The notes: a model not told the origin generated them from the sequence alone. A stretch of DNA of 64,000 bases from Dryocosmus kuriphilus (GCA_038277395.1 CM076190.1:182840001-182904000); one strand, 5' to 3'. Counted from the first letter of the stretch, positions 11,572 to 23,194 are shown. Numbers and translations are program-made.

Positions 11572-13441
11572 TTATCCAGATATCTCAAACCACACCACCA
11601 CCTCCATCTTTCCCTTTTCATTCCATATCTTTCCCATTGTCATGCAACCTTTTTCTACTTTTTCACAATCTTCTAACCAGTGCTTAAACGTTGCTTTACC
11701 TCTCTCGCATATCATGCATTTTCTTTCTTCTTCTTTCACCCAGTACTTGTTCCATTCCTCCGTGTTCCCACATCTTGCTCTCGCGATCAGTTTCTGCGAT
11801 CCTCTTTCCCCCTTATTCTTCAAATATTTTGCTATACCCTCTACTTTTATCCAGACATACTTTTCATTATATTTTGCTTCTTTTATTTTATTTTCAATTA
11901 CTTGCCTTAGTACCTCTCTATCTCTATTCATCAAATTTTGTTGTACTTTTATTCCCATTGTGTGTTCTCTCCTCACTAATTCCCTTGACCTACCATTCCT
12001 ATTTAGGTACCTTTCTCTTTTTTCTAACCCTTTTCTCCCCCCTAATTCTAATTCTCTCTCTTCTAAATATGCTTTAACAATCAATCACTCTTCCATTATT
12101 TTCCAAGGCTTTTTCTTCAAACTTGCATGCTCTGTTCCCTGCTCTTATCTTAATTTTTTCTCTATATACTTCTTTCAATACTATGTATCATGGCGTGCTT
12201 CTATCTAGACCCAGCGTCCATTTAATAAATTTTTCATGCAGTCTTTCCACTTCCTCGTATTCCCTCCACCCCCAAATTTCCACTCCACACAGTAAAACAC
12301 TCATCACTAACGCCTCATACATTCTCATTCTTCTCTTGAAATCATCTCTAAATAATTTCTCTCCTATTTCCCACACCTTCTTCATGACTACCGTTGTTCT
12401 TTTTACTCTTTCCTTCACATGCCCTCTAATTTTCCCATTTTTCTTAAACAAAAATCCTAAGTAAACAATCTCTTCTATTTCTTCAACACTTTCTCCTCTC
12501 CATTGCCATTCGTCTCTATTTTTCCTTTTCCCACCTCCTTTTCCGAAAACCATTAACTTGGACTTTTTTACATTCAGTATTAGCTTCTTTTTCTGCAGAT
12601 ATCTCTCTAATCTTTTCATCATGCTTCCCAAGACATCTACCTCCCTAGCAAGTAACACAATATCATCTGCGTGTGCCAGAGACCAAAATATTTTCCTCCC
12701 TACTACTACTCACCCTTCTAACCCTTTCTTAAACTCTTCTTCTATGTCCGCTATAAACACTGCAAATAGCAGTGGGCTCAATGGGCAGCCCTGTCTCAAC
12801 CCTAGCTCTGTCCAGAACTCCTTTGATGTTTCTTTTCCCACTCTAACCCTATCCCTGGTTTCCTTGTAAATTTCCCTTACCTTTTCTATTAAACAGTCAT
12901 TTATTCCCCTTTTCTTCATTACCTCCCACAATTTTTTCCTATTTATCGATGGGAATGCGGCCTTTAAATCTACGAAGAACGCACATAGTTTTCCCCCTTT
13001 TCTTTCCGTCTCTTTCTCTACTACATGTTGTAGTATATATATGTTGTCCATCGTACTTCTGCCCTCTCTAAATCCTGCCTGATTCTCCGGTAGTACCCCT
13101 TTGACTTCTACCTCCATCTTTAACCTTTCTGTCAAAACCATCGCATATACCTTGTACGCCGTATTCAGGAGTGTTATCCTCCTATAATTATTAACCTTCT
13201 CTTTATCTGCTTTCTTGTATATTGGTGTTATCAAACCTTCCCTCCACTCATCTGGAAATCCCTCCCCTCTCCAAACCCTTTTCACCACATTTTTCAATTT
13301 CCCTCTCGTTTCTCCACTGCTGTAAAACCATACCTCATTACTTAGCCCATCACTTCCTCCTGTCTTCCCTTTCTTTAGCCTATTTAATTGCACTTCTATC
13401 TCTTCATCCCCTAGCTCCTCATCGTTTTCCTCTCTTATCAT
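11572..13441 (-). pseudogene. LINE reverse transcriptase and C-terminal zinc knuckle
   Basis: From 13441 the frame shows reverse transcriptase blocks in order: KKGKTGGSDGLSNE, LITPIYKK, NYRRITLLNTAYK, ENQAGFREGRST, FVDLKAAFPSI and LRQGCPLSPLLF. A TGA at 12712-12710 interrupts, and the same frame then gives SLAHADDIVLLA, so the usual YADD box reads HADD. The thumb-like region ends at a TGA (12190-12188) after LGLDRSTP, where related elements read on. The last part (12084-11572) is in another frame and ends with a CCHC knuckle, CMICERGKATFKHWLEDC. At least two nonsense changes and one frameshift are present. Confidence 0.8.
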
Positions 13442-13910
13442 TCTCTGCCAGTCATCTGTCTTCTTTTCATCTTAACCTATAGACATTTCTTTGGAATGTC
13501 TCCTCTACTCTTCCGTTTTTATCTTGACACTTATTCCCTCTTTTTTCTTTCTCATTTTATTTATAAATTTCCACGCCTCGCTCTCCGTTTTAATCCTACT
13601 AATTTCTTCCTCTATTTCTTTTTGCTTATTTTCCTCCTTTCTCTACATAGATCTGTGTACTCTTTCCTAATCTTTACATAATTCGAATTTGCTTCCGTTC
13701 CCTTTTTCCCGTTCTTATGCGCTTTTTTAACTTCCTTTTTCTTTTTCCTACATTCACTATCCCACCACGGATTTTTCAGTTTTTATCCTTTCCCCTCCTA
13801 ATTTTTATCCTTTTTACTTTACTAGCCTTTTTCACCATTTTATTTAATTCCTCCCACACCTCTAATAACTCTACCTTCTCGTATTCTAATTTTCCTGTCC
13901 TTTCTCTATA

Positions 13911-14600
13911 TTAATTCCTTGTTTCTTCGGTCCACACTTCTTTCTCTACTACTTCTCCCCCCGATGTTCTCTTTTCCTTATTTATTCCACTTTTCAGACA
14001 CACAGCTAACGGTTGATGATCCGATTGCACTCTAGACTCTATCTTCATTCTTTTAATATTCTCCCATCCTTCTATATTGACTATAACGTAATCTATTACT
14101 GTAGATGCATTGGCTCTTGTGTGAGTAAATTCCCCTTTCTCATCTCCCTTCTTATTTCCATTCAATATATACCAATCCCTTTCTTCCACTAAGCCTAATA
14201 GTTCCTTTCCCTCATTATTAAGAGTATAGTCTTTTCCATATACGTAAACACTCCCTTTCTCCCCTATTCTTGCATTCCAGTCTCCCCCTATTATTAGAAT
14301 CTCCTCTTCATCTTCTCTTATGTAACTCTCTATTTCTTTTCTTTTTCTTTTCATTTATATTCCTTTATAAATTCTCACTATTCTATGCCACTTTCCTTTT
14401 ATTTTTACCCTCCTCTCCTGTAAGCCCTCTATAGTATCTCTTATAACCCCCTTCTCCTCTAAGTTGTCTTTGACTCCCATTATTATGCCTCCACTAGCCC
14501 TGCCCTTGTCCTTTTTTCTTACCGCCCCTTGCAGTTTCCATCTAAAACCGTCCGGTAATATAGTTTTTTTGCCTTTTCCCAATCCTTTTCTTCTACCCAT
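13911..14600 (-). pseudogene. LINE apurinic-type endonuclease domain
   Basis: Two frames in the same register (14600-14355 and 14354-13911) are separated only by an in-frame TAA at 14357-14355. Endonuclease signatures are visible: GGDWNARIG, and SDHQPL near the C-terminal end of the domain, with a conserved-looking DYVIV stretch between. The enzyme nicks target DNA to prime reverse transcription. The stop and further breaks before the reverse transcriptase make it inactive as it stands. Confidence 0.75.
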
Positions 14601-14796
14601 GTTTCCGTCTACCCTACTATATCACATGTTTCGACATATTTCGAAAACTCTTTATCCTTTTTCATTATTCCTGCTAAATACCAAAAGAGAACCTTAACTT
14701 CTTTTTCACTTTCTTGTCCTCCCTTCCTGTTCTTTCTTCTCTTTTTCTTTCTTTTATCCTTGACCGTATCCATTGCCTCTCCCCCCGCATTTCTTT

Positions 14797-15823
14797 CTAT
14801 AAAAAACGCCTATCTGCCTTCTCTAGTCCTTCTTTGTCCTCATTCCATCTATGCCACTCCCCTTGTATACAGATCTTTTGATACACTACCCTAACTGTCC
14901 TACCTTTATTCCTTTCTTCTTTGGCTATCTCTCTTATTTTCCTTTGAATCTCTCTCTCTTTGTATGTTAGGTCATAATCCAAGTACACTTTCCTTGGACC
15001 TAGCCTACTCTTAATTTTCATGACTTCTTGTTTCACTTCCCAAGAGTCCATCTCTACGACTAAAACCCCTTTACAATTTGTACCATGTCTTCTCACTTTC
15101 TTTATTTTCCCTCCTGCCTACCATTATGATGTTGTTTCTTCTGTCCCATCTTTCCCTTTTTTCAAATTCCCTTTCCACCCCACTTACTTTCTTGACAATT
15201 CCTTCTAAACTCCCTACTTGTGACGACTCGATTTTCTTTTCCATTACGTCAATCTTCTTTCTCAGATCCGTTTGTCCCTTAGTGGCTTCCACCATACCCT
15301 TCTCTACGACTTCTAATCTCTTTTTTACTTCACCTAACTCGCGATCCCATTTTGCTTCCATTCTATCTAAGTCCTCCTTAATGCTTTTCCGTTCCCCTTT
15401 TCCCTCCTGTAGCATTCTTAGGATCAAATCCAGCTTCGTCTCCGTCGTTTCTTTGTCCATTGCTTCTGTCATCGTTTCTTTTTCTGCCTTATCTCTACTT
15501 CCCCCTACAATCTCCCATAAGTTAGGCGAACTCTGCATGTTACTTCTTTTAGATTGTTTCTCATCAACCTCACCTCCTGCCTGTTCCTCCCTTTCTCTTT
15601 TCCGTTCTCTGGACCTTCCCCACGTGTCTACTAGCGACGCCTGGTCCCCTAGACTCCGAGTTCTATTTCTTATCGGGCCTGCGTCCGACTGCCCAGCGCG
15701 CCGGCTGCCTGATACACTGCTTCCCCTTCCCTTACGTACCACCAACGGTTTGCCATTCGGGACCACAAATTCCCTTTTCGACTTCTTCCTTTCCCCCAAG
15801 CCCAGTTTTACCGCCTTGCTCAT
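14797..15823 (-). pseudogene. LINE ORF1 (coiled-coil RNA-binding protein), frameshifted
   Basis: From the ATG at 15823 a frame of about 250 codons runs to 15071. A basic, S/R-rich N-terminal region of about 100 residues is followed by a long charged heptad-like stretch (residues ~110-210, rich in E, K, R, L and M) typical of a coiled coil. Coding sequence then continues in another frame (15096-14797), with a block around VYLDYDLTYKERE that resembles the C-terminal domain of insect LINE ORF1 proteins. One frameshift near 15090 separates the two parts. The expected role is binding the element RNA. Confidence 0.6.
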
Positions 15824-16187
15824 ACACCCGCCTGATTATTATCCCCTCCGGCCAGATAGGTCTCGCTCTTACCAGCTCAGACCTACACTGCCTAGGAACG
15901 GTATAACCCTACAAATCTAGTTCAGCGCACCTAATTCCCTAGTACGAATAAAACTTTTACGTACAGCTAACATAACCTCCAAAATGACATCCCTTTTCTG
16001 GCCCTCTTTTTAACCTTTGATTCCCTTCCCCTGCTTCGAATTATTTGTTCTACCCTTACCTTTTCACCTCCACTCCTGAACCCTACCACTTTTCCCTTGC
16101 TCCACACACTTTCACGACAAATATCACTGTCCAAACATGCACCTTTCACTCAAACGTCCGTTCACTACTTTGCCTGCATGCAACCTC

Positions 16188-16201
16188 ACATTATATAAGT
16201 A
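16188..16201. repeat. Target-site duplication, right flank of the LINE
   Basis: ACATTATATAAGTA is identical to 11106-11119. It marks the 5' end of the minus-strand LINE. Confidence 0.8.
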
Positions 16202-16945
16202 TATTTATTAACATATTTGAGGTTCGATAAAAATTTTTGAGTTTTATTTTTCTTGTCTTGTCTCGCTTGAATGCACCACTAATAAATGTAAAACATAACA
16301 TTTTTTGGCCTATAGTGGCGCTACTTCGTCATTTAACAAAAATTTTGTGTCTAAATCTGAATTAATAAAAATGTTGATAATGTAAATAATAATTCAGGGT
16401 TTTAATAATGAGATAGTAATATTTCAGAATTTCGGTAATGAAATAAAGAAACATCAAGAAAAGAATATAAGAAGGTAAAATAGATTAGATTTGTAAATAA
16501 TTATTTGTCCTTATGAAGCAATGACTTGCAAATGCATTACACACACATGCATTTTGCTCAGATTTAGAGGATTTTCTATTCATGGGCATATGAACCAATA
16601 TCGCGACCAGGAGCATAAGATTTCTAAAAAAAAAATAAAATAAGGACCACCCTAATGTCTAACTTACCTCTGAGAGGCCTTATTTTCACAGACGAAAAAT
16701 TTTTACTTGGGTATATAAGGGTTTTTGCCCAGGGCTATAAACCCTAAAAATGTTCTATGTATTATCCGCCATAATGGATAATTTATATTTGTTTTCTTTT
16801 CCACATAATTCAAATAAAAAACTCTATTTCTCCTAGCGTACAAAAAGTTTATAAGACTTTTCTCCTTTCGCGTTAAAAAAATAGACTATGAACTTCATAA
16901 AACTTCACGGATTTTAATAAAACTTGCAGAGTAAACTGATAAGAT
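16202..16945 (-). repeat. Inverted duplication block A, right part
   Basis: Reverse complement of about 52130-53010. Shared landmarks are the CATGGGCATATGAACCAATA-type block, CACCCTAATGTCTA, ATTATCCGCCATAATGG and the AAAACTTCACGGATT end. Together with 10395-11105 it rebuilds one block matching 52130-53640. Some extra sequence beside the LINE is absent from the other copy. Confidence 0.7.
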
Positions 16946-17173
16946 GTTTTAAAGTTTAATTAATCTACAAAATTTTAGGGTCAAAAATAATGAAAATTTT
17001 ATTTTACTTTTTTAACTATATTTTATACACCGCACTTATGATTCACACGTATTATATGCCTATTTTCAGCCACATAAGTAGCTCTTTATCGCCCAGTGGT
17101 AAGAGCAGTAAAATAATAGCCTGCTATTGTACTTGGAAAATAATTAGAACTCGCTCATGCGCAGTTTAGGTAC

Positions 17174-17214
<41 letters not shown>
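16946..17214 (+). repeat. Spacer with a tRNA-like segment and a GA microsatellite
   Basis: Around 17090-17110 ATCGCCCAGTGGTAAGAGC resembles a tRNA A box. A weak B-like GATTAGAACTCG-type segment lies 45 bp further on, so this may be a SINE relic. A GA dinucleotide run follows at about 17175-17213. No gene. Confidence 0.4.
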
Positions 17215-17215
<1 letters not shown>

Positions 17216-17520
17216 TTGTATCGCTTGAATGCATCACTAATAAATGTAAAACATAAAACTTCTCGGCCTATTTAAGGCGACGCTACTGTGTCATTTTTTA
17301 AAAATTTTGTGTCTAAATCTGAGTTAGTAAAAACTATGCTAATATATTTAATAATTCTGGGTTTTAATAATGAGATAGTAATGTTTCAGCATTTCGGTAA
17401 TGAAATAAAAAAACATCACGAAAAGAATGTAAGAAGGAGAAATACATTAGGTGTGAAAATAATTCTTGTTTTTTCTTTATGAAGCAATGACTTGAAAATA
17501 CATTACATGCTGTGGAAGCT
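17215..17520 (+). repeat. Direct second copy of 16240-16520
   Basis: About 290 bp repeats the sequence at 16240-16520 in the same orientation with moderate divergence. Shared blocks are TCGCTTGAATGCA, CACTAATAAATGTAAAACAT, GGGTTTTAATAATGAGATAG and GAAGCAATGACTTG. A third, inverted, copy is part of 52700-53010. Confidence 0.65.
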
Positions 17521-18204
17521 TATCTTTTAGACCAATTTTCTTCAGGTTTGGCTCAAATCGGGCCTCAAATTAAAGTTCTTGTCATATAGGCGGAGCCGGA
17601 GCTTGGGCTGAAGGGGCCCCGGTACAAAAACGAAATGGAGCCTCCTTTTTCAATTACTTTCATGACATAAGTTTTAATAAGCTTCGATAGGACACAAATC
17701 AATTTTTTCATAAAGGCTTTTAATCACGATCTCATCGCAGACACAAGAAATTAAATCTAAAAAGTCTTTTTTGTCGACATTTCCAAACCCTTATGGACGG
17801 AGGCCTCGGGACATTGCCCTGGTTGGCCCAGAGTGGTTCGACCCTGCATGTAGGTCTGAGATAAAATATCAAATTTTTTTCGTTAGTGTTAAAAAAACAA
17901 TTATATACTAATAGTGTTAGTGTCCGTTCCTTCGCCGCTCGCTTCACGAACTAATTATTTCTTATACAACCCTAATATAGATTCAGTCAATTATAGTGCA
18001 AATAATTTTGCATTTATTTGTTGCGACAAATAAAAAAATATGCTTTAAAAGAGATCAAGACCATTTTGCGAGTTTCTTCATATTTAAAAACTTACACAAT
18101 TTTGAAGATCATTCGGTCCAGTTTTCCTGACATTATGTGTATAGCTGTCCTAATTATTATTATTTTAAGTATTTAAATTTATCGCTTTTTATATCTTTTT
18201 ACAG
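17521..18204. other. No gene recognised
   Basis: Mixed AT-rich sequence with a moderately GC-rich patch at 17580-17640 and another at 17790-17850. Short open frames show no domain. Confidence 0.4.
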
Positions 18205-18442
18205 AATTAAGTTCTGCTGAAGAACTGAATGTTCTTCCTCGATAAATACTTCGTCAGATTCTGAGATATGAAAAGGAGGATATTCAACTTGAGGAGCTGA
18301 AAGGAGCTTCAACATATCCAGTAGTAGACACTTATTCTGATATAATCATGGGAATAGCCGTGAATGTTTGCCTTTGACCTGGATTTGATTTTGATAAAAA
18401 CATGATTCTGATACCTCTGAAGGTCGAGATAATTGTAGTACT
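18205..18442 (+). pseudogene. Possible decayed exon after a strong splice acceptor
   Basis: A pyrimidine-rich acceptor (ATATCTTTTTACAG) ends at 18204. In phase 1 the frame then gives twelve codons (LSSAEELNVLPR), a TAA, about 50 more open codons, a TGA, and about 24 further codons to another stop. The first nine bases after the acceptor (AATTAAGTT) match those of the relic exon at 5726. No domain is recognised. It may be a broken exon or chance. Confidence 0.2.
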
Positions 18443-18539
18443 GTTATAAATTATTTAACTACTTCGATAAATTAATTTAATTTCAATGGAATAGAGAGTT
18501 CAGACTCGCTGGATTTTTTTGAACAGGTTGGAAAAACTA

Positions 18540-18985
18540 TAAAAAAGGGCACGGCGAATGCTGGACAAAACCTTGGGTGGTGATGGAGAGAAAGATTCCA
18601 AGGAACCCGCCAAAAGGAATCCAGAGGACGTCCCTATTCGAACTTTCCTGCGTTCGGAAGAGTTTCTCGTTGCCTCAGGAAGGCCTTCCGTTGGAGATCG
18701 GTTTAACGTGGGAATTGCGAAAGTCTGCGAAATGACCTTAGGTGGCACGAACGGGGAGAGTTTTGGAGGGAACTCTGGGATACACTTTCTCGATATCCCG
18801 GCCGAATAAAACGATGGACTCTCCGGGTCTCCCGATGGGCCCTACGGGAAATGCGCGATCGAAGAATCGAGATCCAAAATTTTCTGAGACGCGAGAAATT
18901 GGCGTTTCTTGCATTGACGGCGCCTTCGATTCAGCCGCTTCTGGGGCCTCCTGCTCCCGCGACGCTTGCGGGGTTTAGGGTAGGG
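18540..18985 (+). other. GC-rich segment with an unrecognised open frame
   Basis: The base composition is clearly more GC-rich than the surroundings. A plus-strand frame from 18558 to 18809 encodes 83 residues (starting MLDKTLGGDGEK) and a minus-strand frame covers much of the same sequence. No domain or splice site supports either. It could be a captured exon fragment or part of an element. Confidence 0.25.
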
Positions 18986-18989
18986 ATAT

Positions 18990-19110
18990 TCAATTCTTCC
19001 AAGAAAATCGATCTTTGAATCGATCTTCAATCGAAGGCATGAAGATCGATCCACCTAAAAAATCGACTTCACAGAATCGATCTATCAAGAATCGATCCAT
19101 CAAAAATCGA
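18990..19110 (+). repeat. Short GAATCGATC-type tandem repeat
   Basis: At least six degenerate copies of GAATCGATCYATC lie in about 120 bp. Related AGAATCGATTC sequence recurs at 22900-22990, near another copy of the CGCG repeat family. Confidence 0.5.
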
Positions 19111-19114
19111 TCCA

Positions 19115-19388
19115 AAAGAATCTGCCCGCTTCGCGGGCACATTCTCGTCGCGCGCCGCGCTCGGGTGTTTTTGGTCCTGGCACTTCGTGCTCGGTTTTCG
19201 TTACTCATGGATCTGAAGTTTTCAAAACACCTGCTTTTAATAAAATTATTAAATTTGAAGTTTATTAAAAATTATAAAGAAAACTAGTGGTCGTCGCGCT
19301 CCGCGCTCTGATATATTTGAACCTCGCGCTTTGCGATCGAGTGTTTTTGGTCCTCGCGCATTTCAGGACACTTCGCGGATAAAGTTCC
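19115..19388 (+). repeat. CGCG dispersed repeat, fragment left of Merlin
   Basis: It starts with the hairpin GCCCGCTTCGCGGGC, then CGCGCTCCGCGCTC and TTCAAAACACCTGCTTTTAA. The matching continuation lies at 21853 onward, so the Merlin element appears to sit inside this repeat. Confidence 0.55.
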
Positions 19389-20117
19389 GAATAGCTGAAT
19401 TTTCCGATTTTATTGAAACTTCGTACACTTATGTTTTTTGATGCGCTGATTACGAATATGATAACGAAAATTGGCGACTAGGCGATTTTCATGGTGAAAA
19501 CTATAAAAAACACCATCAAAATAAAGTTTTTTGCGTTTATCTCAGTAAATACGCAGAATTTCGAAAAATGTTTTAAACTAAAGTTTATCTAGTATAAAAA
19601 TACATCTTTTTTTGTAGAATGCACTTTTTGCCTAAAACCATTATCTTTCGAGAAAAAGAGGATTGCGTTGGAAAAACAAGAAAAAGACGAAGAAAGTTCC
19701 GGAAATGCGTTCGGTCACGTTTTTTGCGTTTATCTAAACCAATACGCATAATACTATCAAATATTGGAAACAAAAGTTGTACATCTAATCGAACTACACA
19801 TATTTTGTCTGTAACATTTTTATCTACAAGTAATAGTTTTCGCGAAAATTAGTGATACTTTGATTATCATGGAAAAAAAAAACCCTTAAAAATCAAGGTT
19901 TTTTGCGTTTAGATTAGCCAATATGCAAACTTTCGCAAAATCTTTGAGATAAAACTTGTGAACCTCATCGAGATACACATTTTTTTGTTTAAACATTTTT
20001 TCATACGAGTGAAAGTTTTCGAGAAAATTAGTGATACATCTGATAAAATTTATCAAATTTTAGTGCAATAAGCGACAGGTCTTTTCTCTACCGTCCGCGC
20101 TCCTAGTACTAACAGGC

Positions 20118-21107
20118 GTGTGTTTCATGCGTGCATTCATTATTTTCGATGTTTTCTTCTCTCGAGTTCTAACCAACATGGATGAAAAATATAATATTTT
20201 CAGTCTGAGTATGATTCTTCAAAAAAGAGAAAAAACACTTCAGTGGTTGAGACAAATTGAACTCATTCCAACTGAACGATTTTGCTTGAAACACAAGAAA
20301 AAAATGACTCATTTAGAGTCTGAAATGACTTGCGGCCAGTTCTTGTGTTATGAAGCAGGTAAGTATCGTCACACAAATACCAATGCGGAAAATACGTGGC
20401 TTGAAAGGTGTCACATTTACGCAGCGGCATGTATGCTTATTTCTTATTGTTTCGCTGTACGCTTCAATTTCGAACAAACCATCCGGGAAAGTAGCATTGT
20501 CGAAGGACAGTCGATTTCGCGAGAAACTGTTGCAGACCGCCTCTCTCTTTGTAGAGAGATCTACATGGTTGCTCTTGATAGTCCCTTTGAAGAGGATGGT
20601 CGCATTGGTGGTGTTGGTGAAGTATTTGAAATAGATGAGTACAAGATCGGGCGTCGAAAATACGAGCGAGGACGTGTAGTGGAAGGATCATGGATCCTCG
20701 GAATGATTCACAGAGGTCATCCTTACACCTATCGGTTGGAAATCTGTCTCGATAACAAGAGAGATCAGGCTACTCTAATCAGATTAATAAAGAAGCATAT
20801 AGCAGGAAGGACAGAGATTCATATCGGCTGTTGGATGGGCTATATCAATCTTGAAGATCATGGATTCGTTCACCAAAGTGTTAATCATTCCGAGGAGTTT
20901 GCGAACAGCGATACCGGAGCACACACTCGAAACATCGAGTCATCTTGGCGGTAGATGCGACGAGTCCTCTCACGAGGAGGGGTGCACAAGAGTAATCTTG
21001 CAGATCACCTCTCCGAATTTTTGTGGCGGCGACGGCTCAAGAAAATAGATGCTGATCCATTTAAAGAACTAGTCGTAAATATTAAAGTATGCTACCCTGG
21101 CCACTGA
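20118..21107 (+). pseudogene. Merlin transposase (IS1016/ISXO2-like DDE), inactive
   Basis: A 330-codon frame is broken only by TAG at 20952-20954. The likelier start is the second Met at 20178. Near the N-terminus, spaced cysteines and histidine (CLKHKKKM..TCGQFLC) fit a degenerate zinc ribbon. The DDE domain holds IDEYKIGRRK (Asp173, counting from 20118), the block IGCWMGY, VNHSEEF, GAHTRNIESSW (Glu274), and after the stop a tail with HLSEFLWRRR. In Merlin and IS1016 relatives the middle block reads TDCW or similar. Here the Asp position is Gly237, so the second catalytic acid is missing. This enzyme class cuts and pastes its element and generates short target duplications. Family assignment is confident. 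Confidence 0.8.
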
Positions 21108-21299
21108 TTATAATCAGCATTCTCAATTGAAGTAAATGCAAATATATTTCGTAATAATAAAATTTAAAGAATCCCAAAAAAATTAATGAAAAATATTACA
21201 AAATATAAGAAAAAAAGCTCTTCAAAATACTCCAATCTTCCCGCGGTGAAGAACCGGAGTAGGTACCAAGCCGAAACCAATGGAGATACAATGCAAAAA

Positions 21300-21515
21300 C
21301 AAAGATCTATTGTACAGGTAGGTGGATAAACAACATTATACCTGTGATCAATCACAGGGGTGCATTCCGCTCCCACCTATTTCCGCAACTAGTCAGTGAA
21401 TGTGTAGCCCCCCCCCCCCCCAAAATTGGAAAGAGGAACGATCGTGATTGAACGTATTTTCGTAACTAGTCCGTGAATGCGTGCCCCCTCCCTTAAACTT
21501 GGAAAAGGGGGACGA
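21300..21515. repeat. Tandem partial repeat with C runs inside Merlin
   Basis: TTTCCGTAACTAGTCCGTGAATGCGTG-like units occur at about 21382, 21460 and (partial) 21530, with C homopolymer stretches (about 21405-21421 and 21484-21492). They lie between the transposase and the right arm. Confidence 0.4.
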
Positions 21516-21852
21516 GCATGACCCAACGCATTTCCGTAACTTTCTTAATTTTTTTCTTGTTTTTCCAACGCAATCCTCTTTTTCTCCAAAAATATTGGTT
21601 TTAGACAAAAAGTATATATAGGCGAAAATATGTATTTTTAAAAACTTTTGTTTAAAACATTTTTCTAATTTCTGCGTACTTACTAAGATAATCGCAAAAA
21701 ACGTTATTTTTATGGTGTTTTTTTATGGTTTTCACCACGAAAATCGCTTTGTCGACAATTTCGATTATCATATTCGTAATCAGCGAGTCAAACTACATAA
21801 GTGCACGAAGTTTCAATAAAATAGGAAAATTCAGCTATTCGGAACTGCACCC

Positions 21853-22855
21853 CTTTTCGCAAGTTTTCAAAACACTTTCTTTTAATGGTATTATTAAATT
21901 TGAATTTTATTAAAAATTACAAAAGAAATTATTTTACTTAAGGATCTATTGCCCTCAAGGAATACATTCTCATGAAGATACTCGCGCTTCGCGCTCGACA
22001 ATTAATTTTTTTTTTTAAGTCCATTGTAGATTAGTAAAGTTTTTACATTCTCATCAGAGAAGGTATTAGATTTATGTAAAATTTGACTTTCGCGGATTTC
22101 ATGAAATCTCCACGTTTTGAGACCCCCTGAGTCAGAAAAAACGGTTTTTACGACGGTGTCTGTCTGTTGTCGTCATCGTTGTTGTCGTCGTTGTCGTCGT
22201 TGTCGTTGGCGGTGTCGTCGTCTGTGGTCGCGATAACTTTCGAAAGACTAATCGGATTGGAGTGCGCTTTGGTACACTTATTTAGGGGGTAAAAAGAAAG
22301 GACGAGTTCGTTAACCAGCGGTTTTTACCAACAGTTATGATTTTATCCATCAAAAACGGGTTTTGCAAAATCAAAAAATCAATTTTTTCGGCTAAACTAT
22401 GAGAAATACAAGAAAAATGTAAGAAAGTAAAATTGTTCATCTCGAAAGAAACTACAAATTTTGTCTTAACTGTTTTTTATAAAATGAACTGTTTTTGTTT
22501 TAATCAAGAAAACGCTATTAAAATTAAAAAACTCTGGTTTCCCGCCAAAATATTCACGACACAAAAAAATGGTAAACAACAAAGTTGTTCAGTTCAAAAA
22601 TGTATACAAATTTTCTTTAAACCATTTTTTGATCAAATGCACGGTTTTTGTTTTAATCGATAAAATGTTATTAAAAATAAAAAATTTCAAGTTTCCCGCC
22701 AAACTATGCATGATACGAAAAAATGATAAGAAACAAAGTTGTTCGCGAGAGCCAACAGAAGCGCGCCGCAGGCGCGCTGATACTTCGCGCGAAGGGCGGC
22801 GCGTGACGAGAATGTGCCCGCGAAGCGGGCAGATTTTTGTTTTTAAACTTCCGTG
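21853..22855 (-). repeat. CGCG dispersed repeat: continuation and an inverted copy
   Basis: 21853-22040 continues the fragment at 19115-19388 (TTCAAAACAC, then AAGGAATACATTCTCATGA and CGCGCTTCGCGCTCGAC). From 22040 to 22855 the family runs inverted: the TACCTTCTC end block, GACTTTCGCGGATTTC, a GTTGTC microsatellite, TTATCCATCAAAAAC, the 130-160 bp units, and the hairpin GCCCGCGAAGCGGGC at 22818-22832. The two halves meet head to head near 22040. Confidence 0.6.
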
Positions 22856-23194
22856 AGTCCCAAAATCTAAAATGGGAACGAAATTGGTAGCAAAAAATAA
22901 AGAATCGATTCTTCGATGTTCAGGGTAAACTGGCGAATCTTAAAATGATCGAAGAGAGAAGAATCGATTCAAAAGATCGATCTTTCGACTATCAATCTAA
23001 AAAAAAAAACAACACGAAAACTCGAGGTGAAAAAACAATCTAAACCCGCAAAAACCGGAAGCACGTTAGGGACGCTACGCGGACGTGAGAGAATTGATCG
23101 AAGGTCACTGACGAACTCAGTAACCATTGACCTACCGCATTTGTGATCGGCGGTCACTCCTCCGGGGAGGGATAACCGGTCGACACAATTGTAA
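22856..23194. other. Unassigned sequence with AGAATCGATT repeats
   Basis: Copies of AGAATCGATTC and GATCGATC at 22900-22990 recall 18990-19110. The rest, to 23194, is unassigned, with no gene. Confidence 0.4.

Larger units (their letters stand above)
11120..16187 (-). mobile_element. Full-length but decayed LINE (non-LTR retrotransposon)
   Basis: The element reads on the minus strand. Its 5' end is at about 16187 and its 3' end at 11120, where it ends in a TAC microsatellite tail. Exact 14 bp duplications flank it. It has an ORF1 with a coiled coil, an apurinic-type endonuclease, a reverse transcriptase and a C-terminal CCHC knuckle, as in the R1/I/Jockey group of LINEs. Frames are interrupted by several stops and at least two frameshifts. 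The minus-strand coding bias makes the plus strand C/T-rich over long open but meaningless frames. It inserted into inverted-duplication block A, so it is younger than that duplication or its copy. Confidence 0.85.
19389..21852 (+). mobile_element. Merlin DNA transposon with long inverted repeats
   Basis: Arms of about 340 bp at 19389-19725 and 21515-21852 are reverse complements. They share AGTTCCGAATAGCTGAATTTT at the outer ends, CTGATTACGAATATGATAA, and GAGGATTGCGTTGGAAAAAC inside. The interior carries one transposase gene. CGCG-family repeat lies on both sides. The element is inactive because the transposase has a stop and a lost catalytic residue. Confidence 0.75.

Noticed and set aside
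11510..15920. Long plus-strand frames rich in S, F, L and P (for example 11510-12208 and 15078-15920)
   Set aside because: Antisense shadows of the minus-strand LINE, whose A/G-rich coding strand removes stops from the other strand.
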